A stretch of 64,000 nucleotides of DNA from Gnetum montanum (lineage: Eukaryota > Streptophyta > Gnetopsida > Gnetales > Gnetaceae): positions 672,177 to 736,176 of the forward strand of contig MNCI01020673.1 of NCBI GenBank assembly GCA_015680685.1, read 5' to 3'. Shown here piece by piece: positions 46,050 through 58,384 of this stretch. Under the pieces are notes generated by a model. It saw only the letters and a program-made list of their open reading frames with translations, was not told the DNA's origin and made no database searches. Positions within the stretch are counted from its first letter, which is position 1, and every line of letters starts with the position of its first letter. Position numbers and translations under genes: made by a program.

Positions 46050-46652
46050 ATCACATCCCTATTTCCAAATGATGTTATTGACTAATGAAGATGGTGTCTC
46101 TTCATAACAAGTGTTATTGTTATCTTAACAAGACCCAAAAGGGTAGTTGTGATTAAGACTCGAAAGGACATGTTGAAATAATAGATGTGTCTCTTAAGGT
46201 AGCCTTTGAAGGTTTAACCTAAGGCATTTATACCCAGGGTTAGAGGTCATGCTGGCATGGAATGGAGAAGTCGGTATAGGTAAGTCATGGGGTCGTGGAG
46301 TTGGTATAGGCAAGTCACAGGAAGCTGGGTGAAGCGAGACAGGAAGTGGACTGGCCATCCCTTCTAGCTGGGTTATAGGCCTAACTGTGGTGGCAGTGCT
46401 GGATTGCCTCTAAGGGATAGATGCTAAAGGAAGAAAACCCTAAGGAACACTCTCAGAGCACAATCCAAACATGCTATTCTATATCAATAAAGCATTCTTT
46501 TCTTTCTCTTTTTGCATTTCTCCTATTATTCCTTTATACATAATGTCAAATATCACTTATATTTTGCATTTGGTATATTTTCTTTGTATGCATAATATCT
46601 AATATATCGTATATTTGACATTTTCCATGACATCTGGGGACAAGATGTCACA
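46050..46652 (+). repeat. Element F 5' LTR
   Basis: 603 bp, with an AATAAAG-type polyadenylation signal near 46485. Collinear with 50988-51592. Confidence 0.92.
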
Positions 46653-47486
46653 ATTGGTATAAGAGAAAACCACAACCTAAGGGCCATTCAGAACCATGGG
46701 CCAAATACAACATGAACTTGATTATAAACATTGAATCCACAACACATGGAAAGCCATTGATCATCACCAGATGTACCATATATTTGTGATGCAAGTCAGA
46801 AGATACCTTTCCATTGACTTCAATCAACAAAATTTCTTTCATGAATATCATTAACCGATGACGATTTAATCATACCTTATCAAGCTTCCTCAATTACAAG
46901 AGACGTTGGTAAGACAATGATACACTGGTTCAAGTAACTTTTATCCATCTTAATACTATAATTATTAATTGATTAGGTTCATTGTTAGATTTTTTTCAAA
47001 AAAGTTAGTAACCATGACCTGAATTGATCTTGTTTTGTTGAAATTCACTATCCAAGTAATTTAGAAGATTCCAAGTTACCATATGTTAGCCTAGAAATGT
47101 CAATTCAACAAAATAGGCTAGTTTGGTCCTTTCAATTTCTAAAAAATCAACTTTATTTTTAAACTCTAAAACTATGTCCAATGCATAATACTTATTAAGA
47201 TGATTCCAACGGTACAAATTTCATCTTAATTGGACTTACCGTTTGGGAGATATTGATGTTTAAAGTTTCTCATTATATGTGCATTAAAATAATATTAAAT
47301 TATTAAATAATTAATTTATTATTTGAAAAAAAAAATTTCAAAATTTTAGGGTGTGGAATCAACTCTGAATTGCCATTTACCCATACCGAACCCTTAGCCT
47401 ATCATTGGCTGAACCACCATGTCAACCATCAAGGTAAGGTGGAATAAAATAATAATAATTATTTTAAAAAAATAAACTTTAATTTT

Positions 47487-47660
47487 GAATAGGAGGTCAT
47501 GGGTTCGACCTCAAGTCTAAAATTATTATTATTTAAAAAAATTAAATGGGAGGCCATGGGTTCAAACCCAAGTCCCTTCCCTTAGTTTTATTATATATAT
47601 ATATATAGAGGTAGGAGATCAAGGGTTCGAACCTAGGAAGCCCCCCTCATTCAATTTCTT
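47487..47660 (+). repeat. Three spaced tRNA B-box-like repeats in element F
   Basis: GTCATGGGTTCGACCTCAAG, CCATGGGTTCAAACCCAAG and TCAAGGGTTCGAACCTAGG, separated by AT-rich runs with (TA)n. Each contains the GGTTCGANYC core of a tRNA-type B box. No full tRNA folds around them. Confidence 0.6.
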
Positions 47661-48129
47661 AATATATATATATATCATAAAAATAAAAATAAAAGATAAA
47701 AAAAATTAGCCCTAGCAGCTAGGGTTGTGACCAACCCTTGTTGCTGGTCGTAGCAAGGTCTATTGCACTATGACACTGCATAGGCCAACAGGGCTTGCCA
47801 CCCAACGCTACAGTTGGCCCCAATTGCTGATGACAACAAGCTACTAGATGTGCCACCCCTGTGTTCTACACCATCACTCTGCATCCAATCATCGCCTATC
47901 GCTCCATGCCTCCACTTTGCTCATTGTGCTGTCGCTTTGCCTCTAACATGCCATTGTTCATCTGCTGTTTCCATTGCCAGATGTGCTACCCTCCAGCATT
48001 CACCTCACAATTGCTGCTCATCCACTGCTACACGTGCCCTTATGCATCACGTCCTACCGTTCCATAATACCAAACCCTCGTCTAACTATTGACTTCTTAC
48101 TACCGTCGCCATCATGCGTCACCACCTCT

Positions 48130-48565
48130 CATCTACCGCAATTTACTGCACCTACCACTACCTTCAACACTACTCATAATTACCTCTGACACCACCCATA
48201 ATTGCCTTCAACATCATCCATAATAGCCTCCAGCACCGTTGATCATTGCCTTCAGCATCACCAATCACTGCCTTTTGGACATCACTAATAATTGCCTCTC
48301 CACCGAAAGTCATGGGGACCCCAAGATGGGCAGCGTTAATTTGCTACACCTACCACCACCTTCAACACCACCCATAACTACCTCTAACACCGCCCATAAT
48401 TGCCTTTAGCATTGTCCATAATAGCCTCTAGCACCGTTGATCATTGCCTTCAGCATTGCCAATCATTGCCTCCAATGTTGCCAATCATTGCCTTTAGTGC
48501 CACCAATAACTACCTCTTTTGACACTGCTGATAACTACCTCTCCATCAAAAGTCATGGGGACCCC
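48130..48565 (+). repeat. Tandem duplication in element F (about 0.2 kb unit, inner 20-25 bp units)
   Basis: Two copies of a segment that begins CACCTACCAC and ends AAAGTCATGGGGACCCC (48310 and 48550). Each is built from short units like CACCACCCATAATTGCCT. Frames through it (47814-48092 region) are Cys/Ser/His-rich by composition only. Confidence 0.75.
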
Positions 48566-49434
48566 GAGAGAGGCAGCATCTACCCAAAGGAGGGTCGCGT
48601 GAACCTTGAAACAATGCATCATTATGGTCATTGTTGTTGTTCACAATGAAATGACAAATTCTCCATTATATGATGGAAAATTTTCAATTGTTTATCAACT
48701 AATAGAAAAATTTAAAATTTCCATCATTGAACTATTAGTTTAAATTAGGAACTTGTGAAAATAGTTTTCAAAAATTAGAATTTTGCATGGTAGTAGCAAT
48801 AGAGATAAAAATTCCACAATTAAGTGCATTGCTTTGGAGTAGAATTGGGATGGGTGACCTCTTAGGAAGTTTCATTTTTCGTGCCAAAGTACTTAGACTC
48901 TAGAAGCCATAACTTTTGATTTTTGAAGCCTTTTTTGGTGAACGAAGAGTCGTTTCCTATAGATTCAACCTTTTGAACCCATTGGAGGAGTCAAATCTAT
49001 CCTAGGGAACCCCAAAAATTAGTTTTTACTCGTCCAATATAGCACCTCGAGATCCCCTAAAGTTTAATTTTGGCATCACTCAAGCATATGATGTTCATTT
49101 TCAACATATGAATAGTCATTTCCAACATTTTTCACCCTTCTAAACTCAATTGGGAGGTCAGATTTATTATCCGGGCATCCTATAATTTAATGATATTATA
49201 AATTTAACCTTTTAAGCTTTAAGATTTAGTGCATAACCCTNTAGTTGATGTATTTGATTATCAATTGATGTATTAGTTAAAGATTAGTTGATGTATTAGT
49301 TGGAGAATTAGTTGAAGAAACAAAATAATATTCAACCATCAAGAAAAGGGTATATTAATCCATCCTACAATCAAATCATAGGGCAAAACAACATGGAGAT
49401 ACAAAATATTGTTTTCATAAGGAGTATGATATTC

Positions 49435-50525
49435 ATGAAAAAAAATGATCCAGACAAGAATCCAAGAATGAGAATGAAAGTTTCAACATACAATGTGCTT
49501 GCAAGATCCCTAGTGAGTGAGAAACAATATCTGCTATGTCCATCATGGGCCTTGGATTGACATGAATATCGATATCCATATATTTTAGTAGAATTAAAAG
49601 ATTTGGATGTTGATGTCTTATGCTTATAAGAAGTCTTACCATGGGAATTTCTATATCAATTCCAACTAGATTTGGAAAAGATGGGATATATAGGTATTTA
49701 TAAGTAGAAAGGTTCTTGTGTCAGTTCTTCTTTTGAGTTGTACAGATTAGCATATTGTAGGAATTACAACATGGATGGTTGTGCAATCTTTTATAAAGAA
49801 GCCAAGTTTGAATTGGTACAAATATTTGAATGGAGTTTAGAAAACATGATTTTTAAAATTCCGAAACTTCAAGTAATGGGAAAGAAAGAATAGTCAAGAT
49901 TTCAGACAAATCACATAGCCCTAGCAGTGATTCTAAAAGTTCAGCTATCAAAAAAATGTATATGCATGATTAACACACATTTAATTGCCAAACCAACATG
50001 TTTAGATCTTAGAATTTGTGAAGAGCATACTTAATTAAGCAAATAGAAGAAATTTTGAAGAAGAAGTTATTCCTAAGTTGTACTTATCCAATTCCATTTA
50101 TTGTTTGTGGAGACTTCAATGGAAAATTTGGAAGTAGTGTTTATCAATTCTTAAAATATGGATCTATAAAGGGATCTTTGGAAGATGAACTTGACTTGAA
50201 AAAGATGTTTCCGTTAATTTAGCATGTAATTCCATTAGCTAGTGCATATTTTGCTTACTTTGAATCTTTAGTAGATAAATCAGAATTCAGGAATAGATGA
50301 TGTTGATGAATGGCACTCATTAAGAACCAAAATTTCCAAATTACTTTGCTATGATTAATGAAGATGGGTCAACAACATTCTTCATTAAGACTTTGGATTA
50401 TATTTGGTATGATGTTTGATTCTTTCAAGTTACTAGAGTTGATTTCTAAAGAAGAAGTTGAGAAGAATCAAGATCAAGCCTTGCCATCCTAAACAAGACC
50501 ATCTGATCATATACCACTTACTCCC
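49435..50525 (+). pseudogene. Captured CCR4/nocturnin-type endonuclease-exonuclease-phosphatase domain, intronless
   Basis: A degenerate but clear EEP nuclease domain. In order: STYNVLARS, YLLCPSWALDWHEYRYPYI, LKDLDVDVLCL-stop-EV (the catalytic Glu of LQEV kept, the Gln codon CAA now TAA at 49612), GYIGIYKQKG, MDGCAIFYK, NHIALAVILK, MINTHL, PFIVCGDFN (catalytic Asp/Asn), SVYQFLKYGSI, TLDYIWYD and PSDHIPL (catalytic Asp-His). CCR4 family members are mRNA poly(A) deadenylases. Segments that lie in separate exons in plant CCR4 genes are contiguous, so the source was probably spliced mRNA. Several stops and at least one frameshift make it a pseudogene. It lies in the same orientation as the LTRs. 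Confidence 0.85.
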
Positions 50526-50987
50526 ATTAGTTCATAATATTGATTAAGATCAAGAAGTATCTCACTCTTTTGTTTATTTGATTAATCTTATTATTTTATT
50601 CATTGTTTAATTTATATTTCAATTCAATAAGTAAAATATCTATGACAATAAAAATAAAGAATTTGCCCTACCTACACTTAGGTAACCAGATCGAAGTTGC
50701 ACTTTGTATGATCCTGGTTAGGATTGATGATTAGTGGTTGATAAATATTTAATTCATCTTTTGTCATTATCTTAGAAAATGAAGTAAGTATCAAGAAAGT
50801 AATATTTAATTTTCCATATAATCTTTCTCACATATATTTTGTTTACAAAATAAGCAAGAAAAAACTTCAATTTTAAAGGAGAAATCAAATTATTGGAGCA
50901 CAAGAGCATGAAAGAAAGCATTAGAATTGAAAAAATATAGAGAACATGGATTCGTTCAAGGACAAATGAAACCTAAGTGGGGTATAT

Positions 50988-51592
50988 TATCACATCCCCA
51001 TTCCCAAATGATGCTATTGACTATTGAAGATGGTGCCTCTTCATAGAAAGTGTTATTGTTATCTTAATAAGACCCAAAAGGGTAGTTGTGATTAAGACCC
51101 GAAAAGGCATGTTGTAATAACAGACATGTTTCTTAAGGGAACCTTTGGGGGTTTGACTTAAGGCATTTATACTTGGAGTTAGAGGTTGTGCTGGCATAGA
51201 ATGGTAGAGTCGGTATAGGTAAGTCATGGGGTGGTAGAGCCAGTATAGGGAAGTCATGGGAAGTTGGGTGAAGCAGGATAGGAAGTGGACTCACCATCCC
51301 TTCTAGTTGGGTTATAGGCCTAACCATGATGGAAGTGCTGGATTGCCTCTAAGGGATAGATGTGAAAGGAAGAAAACCCCATGGAACACTCTTAGAGCAT
51401 GATCCGGACATGCTATTCTATATCAATAAAGCATTGTTTTCTGTCTCTTTCTACATTTCTCTTATTATTTCTTTTATACATAATGTCAAATATCACTTAT
51501 ATTTTGCATTTTGTATATTTTCTTTGTATGCATAATGTCTAATATATCGTATATTTGACATTTGCCATGACATCCAAGGATAGGATGTCACA
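50988..51592 (+). repeat. Element F 3' LTR
   Basis: 605 bp, TATCACATCC to GATGTCACA, polyadenylation signal AATAAAG near 51427. Confidence 0.92.
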
Positions 51593-51597
51593 AGTCC
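51593..51597. other. Target-site duplication AGTCC, right of F
   Basis: Exact repeat of 46045-46049; the D LTR resumes here with AGTCCAAGGCATG. Confidence 0.92.
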
Positions 51598-51922
51598 AAG
51601 GCATGTACAGGAGACTAGGACTAGATATTCATCACCATAGGATAGAATAGATTCATTTGCTATTTTGTTTATAATTAGAAACTATTTTCACTTTACCATA
51701 TTTGATGGGAGAAATGGCCTATCAACATCAACATATCATATACCTCACTATGAGCTAAACCATACACATAGGCTACACTAGCCCCATGTGGGAAGACAAC
51801 AGTCTTGAACTTGAACCAATTGCTAGCATATTCACATTGCCTCATCCATGAATTACAATCTGGTCATGTGTGAACACTTGTGACTTGTATGGTTGGGTGT
51901 TAGATTGCTCCACTGCTCATCA
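51593..51922 (+). repeat. Element D 5' LTR, second part
   Basis: Continues the LTR after element F and ends CTCATCA. Total LTR length about 865 bp, matching the other gypsy LTRs. Confidence 0.8.
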
Positions 51923-51923
51923 T

Positions 51924-51940
51924 TGGTGCTGTTGCTGAGG
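51924..51940 (+). other. Element D primer-binding site, tRNA-Asp type
   Basis: TGGTGCTGTTGCTGAGG, tRNA-Asp complement with transitions, one base after the LTR end. Confidence 0.8.
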
Positions 51941-52056
51941 ACAAGTCAATGTATGTTGAGTAATTAACTTCACAAACTTCATTGTGTTAGAATTTAAAGT
52001 TAAAACTCATAACCTAAATAAGTAAGCACACTTAATCAAACATCTTAAACCACAAC

Positions 52057-54540
52057 ATGGCTTCAAACAAGGATATATCATCACCTACTAAGGAGACAAA
52101 AAAAGCCAATGCCAAAATTAGTGATGAAGAGGAATGGAGTATGCAAATGCAAGCAAGAATCTCATATTCTCATCATGATCCTTATTATCTTGATTTTACT
52201 TTCATCTTTCACCAAGATGGGTAACTAAGTGGAGAGATCTTCAAGGTAACATTGTTCTACCTCTAGAACACTCAACACCCATCATGCTTTAGACAACTCT
52301 AAGGGGCATGAATCTATACAAGGCACTTGATGGGTATCATGTGACCAAACACTTGACATGACCTTATTAACCCACTGAGAAGCAAGTAAAGAGATATGCT
52401 ACCATAGAAATCAAACATGTCCAAAATAAGAAAAACAAATTCAACTCTCCTATCATCTTAACAGAACTTGATGATGATGCATTGATTATTGAGAAACTCC
52501 ATTAAAATCATGAAGTCCATTCACAAACACCTATCATTCGATTGGAGGAACCTGTCAAAGTTCAACTACATTCCATCCTAGTAGAGACACCTTAGAGGAA
52601 GGAAATTGACTCAAAGCATAAGTAGGACTTAAGGCCAAAATTTTCTATTGGATCCTATAGAGAAGAATGTAAAATTTATGAAAGGAGAACAAGCTGACAT
52701 TGTTCTCTTGCTGCCTCATCCTCATCCTCATCCTCACTATTGTTAGTGGAATCTAATAGGAAGAGGCTAAGGCACCAACACCATGACATGGAGGAGAGAA
52801 GGACTCATGAACACCATGACTACCACCCAAGGCATTGAAATGAGGAAGATGAAGGTTATGAATGAAGGAGATGCAGGGATTGGAGGGAAGATTGTGAAAG
52901 GGATGAGCACAGAAGGAGGTACTACTATAATAGAGCACACAAACCTGATCATGATGATGAACCCCTAATGGTAACCCATAGCATGATTAACATTTAGGAG
53001 GTTGTTTACATTCCAACTAGGCATGTGAGGGATAGCCATATCAAATAGCTTGATATGAATAACATGCCAAGATTTGAGGGTGGTTATAATGCTGATCCAC
53101 AACATGACCTCTAAGCATTCCATGATGCTTGCACCCTACAAGATATTGAAAGTGATTGGTATAAGTAGAAGTTATTTCCATGAACACTTGTAAAAGAGGC
53201 AGAAAGGTGGTATAGATTACTCAAACCTAAATCAATCAGAAGATGGAGTACCATGCTAGAGATCTTTAATGACAAGTACCAAACCGACTCATAGGTGTCT
53301 AATTTAAGGAAACAAATCCAAGGATGGAAGCAAGGGACTCATGAAACCCTTGATGCAACAATGGGTAGATACTATTCACTACTGCATAGATGCCTGAGCC
53401 ATGGATTCTTACAACGATAATAGCTAAGGCACATTGTAAATGGATTAAAGAAAAAAACTAAAGAGACCCTCAAGATTTATGCCCAAGGTTAATTATCTGA
53501 AATGACTGCCCATTAAATTCAAAGACTAATTGACCAAGTGGTGAAGGAAGAAGGTGAGCTAAGAAGGAGAGAATCAACAAAAGAGTATAATAGAGATCCA
53601 TCAATTAGGAAAAGAGATGCACAAGTTTGTGACACTGAAGAAGAAGAATCCTTAAAATAGGTAATTCAAAAGGAGACTCCAACAATTCAAAATTTTGTAA
53701 CTGATATTGTAGCAAAGGTAGAGAAAATGTTGGACTCAATAGATGAAAAATTTGCAACAGCATTAAAGATTGTGGAGGAGAGAATAAAGAAAGCCTTTGG
53801 AAAAGGAAAAGATAAGAAAAAGAAGAAAGATTTTAGATGAAAGGACAAAGTGGCTTTAGTGGTTGAGTGTTTAGAAAAAAGCTTCATTGATGAGAAAGGA
53901 TGTGCCATGTGTCACTATGAACATCCCAAGGAATGTTGTCTAGTAATGGCACATTTGTAGGAAATGGGGGCATATGCACTTAATCAAAAATTTGTTAAGA
54001 AACAAATTCCTAGAAGGTTACCTTATCCTCAAGGTAACTATAGGTCAGACTTCCAACAACATACTATTCTAGAGCTTTAGCAAAAATTCCAATCATGGAC
54101 CATGCCAGACCTTGCCAAAAATATTCATACAGGTAGCTAGATCCATATGAATATATTGTACAATATCCAATCTCTCCTGGTAATGTTGTTGTCCAACCTC
54201 CATAGTACTATCCAACTAAGTACCACAAACCAATGCCACCAAGAGTAGATCCAAACTTGTATTTGCATTCATCAGCAATTGGTTCAAACCAACACCTAAA
54301 TTCTTTACCACTAGTTCCACCTCCTATCATGCAGGGGGAACTTCCATCACAACCACAATAGAAGAGTGTAACAAGGGTAGCTAGTATGCAAGAGGAGGTG
54401 ATTACATGTGAATCATAACCCAAGAAATAATTATTCTTCCAAACAAGTCCTGAAAAGATTTGATGGATGGGAAACACATATACTTCCACCCCATCCACAT
54501 CCAATCCTCCTCAACACAATAAGCTTTCATTTTTGTCAAA
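52057..54540 (+). pseudogene. Element D gag
   Basis: Starts ATGGCTTCAAACAAG. Features: N-terminal domain with FTFIFHQD, LDMNNMPRFEGGYNAD near 53050, gag core (AFHDACTLQDIE, SIRRWSTMLEIFNDKYQT, RKQIQGWKQ, YSLLHRCLSHGF), EEGELRRRES, coiled-coil KIVEERIKKAFG, zinc knuckle CAMCHYEHPKECC at 53908 (CX2CX3HX3-4C, a variant spacing shared with E), then a Gln/Pro-rich tail. Many stops. A TAA at 53112 sits at exactly the same codon as a TAA in element E. Confidence 0.8.
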
Positions 54541-54619
54541 ACCAAATGTCGTGATTATCATGCTTACTCAAATAGTCACTCATTGGATAAAGGCATGAGC
54601 CCTTCCATAAAAGGGAATT

Positions 54620-55180
54620 GATCCAAGAAGTCACTTAGTTTACCTCCAGATAGTAGGGTAGAAACCATGAAAAGATCTACTTGATTCCAGGTTAGGAGTG
54701 AACCTGATCTTACAAGACATGTATCAGGCTTGGAATCTACAACTACTAAAGAAGATTAACATTGGATTAGAGCTTGTAGACTAGTTAATCACAGTTCCAC
54801 TAGAACAAGTGGACGATGCGATTACAACCACCAATGGTTGGTCTTACCTTATGGATTTTCTAGTCATTCATGTGGGAAAAAATAAAGGGGAATTTCCAAT
54901 TACTATGGGAAGAGTTTGGCTTAGCACTATTGATGCTAAGCTTGGAATTTGTGATTTGTCCTTGGAAATTTCCAAGGAAGATAAAGATTGCATTATACAA
55001 AGATGAAGAGTTCCATATATTGCATATAGTGATAATGGATGTAATTGTGTGCAAAGAATATGGGCTATTAGACAAGAGGATATCAAAGCATGTAATAGAT
55101 GTATATAAGAAATATATATGTAGAAATGTATGTATGTAGGAACCACACAATAGGAAGGCACCTAGTGGCTGACCAAGAAT
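54620..55180 (+). pseudogene. Element D aspartic protease
   Basis: Retropepsin-like relic: VPLEQVDDAI, WSYLMDFLVIHV, GEFPITMGRVWLSTIDAKLGI (54780-54950), the same pattern as the E protease. Open from 54809 to 55006. It lies between the gag tail and RT. Confidence 0.72.
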
Positions 55181-55529
55181 GAAGAAACTGAATCCAATAA
55201 ATATGTGGAACCAGTAGAAAAAATTGTTAGTGCTTACATTGAATAATATAATAAGTTAGAACAATTAAGGAAAAAAGACTTCTATCCATGAACAAATTAA
55301 GAAGAAGAGACAGACTAGAGATACTTGGAGATCTCAAACACTATGGAACTAAAGGGCTTACTGGCCATATTGGAATATGAATTTTTAAATGACAAGAAGC
55401 TGGTAATAATCAAAGCCACCTTAATAGAAGAACAAAAAGGAAGTTATTAGAAGTGATTAACAAATGGCACACTACTTTTGCATGGTCTTATGGTGAGATC
55501 ATAGGAACTGATCTAAGAATCTATTAAAA

Positions 55530-57960
55530 CTGGATATATACTAATCTAGCAACCAAGAGTTGGAGAAATTGCTAAAGGTAGGATTCATCTATCCTATTGC
55601 GAATGGTGAATGGATTAATCCTTTAGTGATTGTTCCAAATAAGGGAGGCAAATGATGAGTTTGCATTGACTTTCAAATATTGAACATTGCTACATTCAAG
55701 GCTCACTTTGCTTTGCCATTTTTTGATCAAGTCCTGGACACCATTGTAGGACATGAACATTATAGCTTTTTAGATAGATATAGTAAGTATAATTAGATCT
55801 TCATTGCACCTAGCGACCAGGAGAAAACGATGTTCACTAATCATGGGGAATGTTTTCCTACAAGAAGATGCCTTTTGGTCTTTGTAATGCTTTAGCCACC
55901 TTCTAGAGACTTGTGCTCAAAATATATTAGAAGTAAACTAGAAATGGTGTAGAAGTATTTATGGATGATTTTTCGACATATGGGCTAGATTTCAAGCAAG
56001 AACTAGACCGGTTGGAGCAGGCAATAAAAAGATGTGTTGAAACCAATCTCAAGCTCAATTGGCAGAAAAGTCACCTTATGGTCTAGGAGGGTATGGTGTT
56101 GGGATATAAAATTTCTCAAAGAGGCATAGAGGTAGATCTTGTGAAGGTTAGAGTCATACAAAATATCACTCAAAGGCCATAGATAGTAAAATACATGAGA
56201 TCATTTGTGGGCCACATGGGATATTATAGGAGATTCATAGAAAATTTTTCAAAGATAGCAAAACTACTCAAGAAATTCATGAAGAAGGATGCACCCTTCG
56301 AATGGATAGAGTCATGTGAAAAGACATTTGAAGTTCTAAAGTAGAAACCAATGGAGATACCAATCCTTCAAGCTTCAAATTGGTTAATACCCTTTCACAT
56401 CATGACTGATGCTTTGAACTATGCACTTGGTGTAGTATTGACATAATTAGATGATGAGAAAAGACCTTATTACATACATTGTGCTAGCAGAAGCATCACT
56501 AGGACACAACTAAATTGCATCACAATAAAAAAGGAGTTGATGGTTGTGGTGCATGCACTTGAGAAGTTTAGACATAACATGCTTGGATATCAGATTTATG
56601 TTCATACTGATCATAGTGCCATCTAATTTCTCATGAAAAAACTAGTGGTTAGTCCTAGAGTAATAAGATGATTCATGATCCTACAATAATTCAACATCAT
56701 GATGATTGACAAAAAGGGAACAGAAAATGTGGTAGCTGATCATCTATCAAGGTTGAAATGGGATTCCAAAGATCAAGCATAACCTTTATTAGACTATTTC
56801 CCCAATGAAGATCTGTTTACCAAAATAGTACGGGTTGTAAGTTCAACAAGGAAGTTATGGATAATAGAATATTTGAATTATCTATCAACATAAGAGCTTC
56901 CTATTGAATTGACTAAGAAACAACAAGAAAAATTCCTTAATAGATCAAAAAGATATATGGAAATTAATGGTAATTTATAAAAAATTTGTGTAGATGGGCT
57001 TGTTAGATGACGTGTGCTAGAAGGTGACCAATAGAGAGTCTTACAAGACGTCCATGAAGGTCCATGTGGTGGCCACTATGCAAGGCATAGAACAACACTC
57101 AAGCTAATGATGGAAAGCTAATTTTGGCCTACTTTGTTCAAAGATGCTCATGATTTTGGACAAGCTTGTGCATGATGCTAAAGAGATGGAGGAATTATAG
57201 CCAGATATGAAGGGCCACAATAATGGATATAGACACTTGAAACTTTTGACATATGGAGAATTGATTTTATGGGTCCCATACAACCAATGTTGAATGGAAA
57301 AGAATACATCATTGTGACTATGGATTATTGTACAAAGTGGGTAGAGGTAGTAGTAGTAAAAGATTATATAGCAAAGATAGTTACCATGTTTTTCCAATAG
57401 CATGTGGTGAATAGATTTGGAGTACTATGAATGCTCATATTAGACAACGAGACTCACTTCATTGGTGCGACATTCAAAAAGCTCATATAACAACTTAGGG
57501 TGATCTAGAAGCTAACAACACCATATCATCCTTGAGAAAATGATTAAGTTGAAGTCACTAACAGGGAAATTACTAGGATACTCACTAGGATGGTTAGTAG
57601 GTTTAGAAAGGACTTGGGAACTAAACTATCTATAGGGTACTTACCATATGAGGTAGTTTATGGAAAGTTTCGAACACTCTTAATCTAGGTAGAGCTCCAC
57701 ACTCTAGCTACTATTAGTGAACTTGACCTTGATCTGAGCTTAGCCCAAAAAGAAGGTCTAATGAATTTGAATCTTTTAGATGAGAATAGGCGCATAGCAC
57801 TTATGAGTAATGAAGTCCATAAACATTACTCCAAACTTAGGCATGACACACAGATAAGGCAAGTAACTATATAATTGGGTGATAAGGTCCTTTACTATAA
57901 TCCTAATCATTTACCCCAAAAAAGCTAAGTTTCAAACACTTTGGGAGGGATGATACATTG
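55530..57960 (+). pseudogene. Element D reverse transcriptase, RNase H and integrase
   Basis: RT: IVPNKGGK and VCIDFQILN near 55630-55680, HYSFLDRYS, KMPFGLCNA (55865), catalytic EVFMDDFSTYG at 55949-55983. RNase H: PFHIMTDALNYALG at 56395, TQLNC, KKELMVVVHALEKFRH, YVHTDHSAI and DHLSRL (56745). Integrase: zinc-binding region GHYARHRTTLKLM (57075), a core with IDFMGPI (57255), VDYCTKW-like MDYCTKW and LILDNETHF (57435); the ENDQVE stretch near 57540 covers the third catalytic residue. This is the Ty3/gypsy order RT-RH-IN. Multiple frameshifts and stops; inactive. Confidence 0.88.
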
Positions 57961-58134
57961 TTCATACAATTTATTCATTTTGTGCCTTTCATATCTACCA
58001 CCCATCCTATCCACATAAGTTCATTCTTATCAATATCCAACAAGTCAAATTCTATTGCGAATATTCCAAGGAGTCTACCTAACCTACCCAACAGTCTTCT
58101 ACATGTTCTATCTTTCATTTAACTAATCCTAATG

Positions 58135-58147
58135 ATAGTCATGGGGG
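58135..58147 (+). other. Recurring purine-rich motif TAGTCATGGGGG
   Basis: Candidate polypurine tract or conserved boundary motif between pol and H. Related copies are at 22086-22098, 23749-23762, 42704-42717, 43261-43272 and 15157-15170 (all minus). Confidence 0.5.
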
Positions 58148-58149
58148 TG

Positions 58150-58384
58150 TCAATATGGAACCATAGGTACTTCACTAAATTTTTCATTTTCTTTTCATTT
58201 TTTCACATTCTTTGATATTTTTTCATTCTTTTATATTTTTCTATTTCTTGAATTTTTGATATTATTTTACATTTTTCAATTCTTTAATGATTTTTCATTC
58301 TTTGAAATTTTTCATCTTTTACATCTTTTTCCAATTCTTACCATCTTTGTCATACTTTGTTTTCATCACCTTTGTAAATAATTT
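58150..58384 (+). other. T-rich spacer after pol
   Basis: TTTTCATT-type low-complexity sequence with no coding signal between integrase and H. Similar pyrimidine-rich tracts occur in B (about 23090-23160) and E (37675-37725). Confidence 0.6.

Larger units (their letters stand above)
46666..49434. other. Element F internal region, 5' part
   Basis: No gag or pol. Contains the B-box-like repeats, AT microsatellites at 47590-47675, the tandem duplication, and one N at 49242. From about 49330 a frame leads into the nuclease-like sequence. Confidence 0.6.
46050..51592 (+). mobile_element. Element F: non-autonomous LTR retrotransposon carrying a captured CCR4-type coding sequence
   Basis: 5.54 kb, LTRs of about 0.6 kb (46050-46652, 50988-51592), primer site TGGTATAAGAG at 46655 (initiator-Met type), purine tract AAGTGGGG before the 3' LTR, perfect AGTCC duplication. 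LTR ends are TATCACATCC and GGATGTCACA, an ancestral TG/CA pair. The LTRs look about 90 percent identical by eye. The internal region has no gag, protease, RT or integrase; it carries the nuclease-like coding sequence at 49435-50525. Movement must have used another element's enzymes. Confidence 0.9.

Noticed and set aside
47814-48092. Cys/His/Ser-rich frames suggesting a secreted small protein.
   Set aside because: Three overlapping frames look alike because of repetitive sequence; it lies within element F next to tandem repeats.
49435-50525. A genuine single-exon host CCR4 gene.
   Set aside because: It lies between paired LTRs with a target duplication, contains stops and a frameshift, and lacks N-terminal regions.
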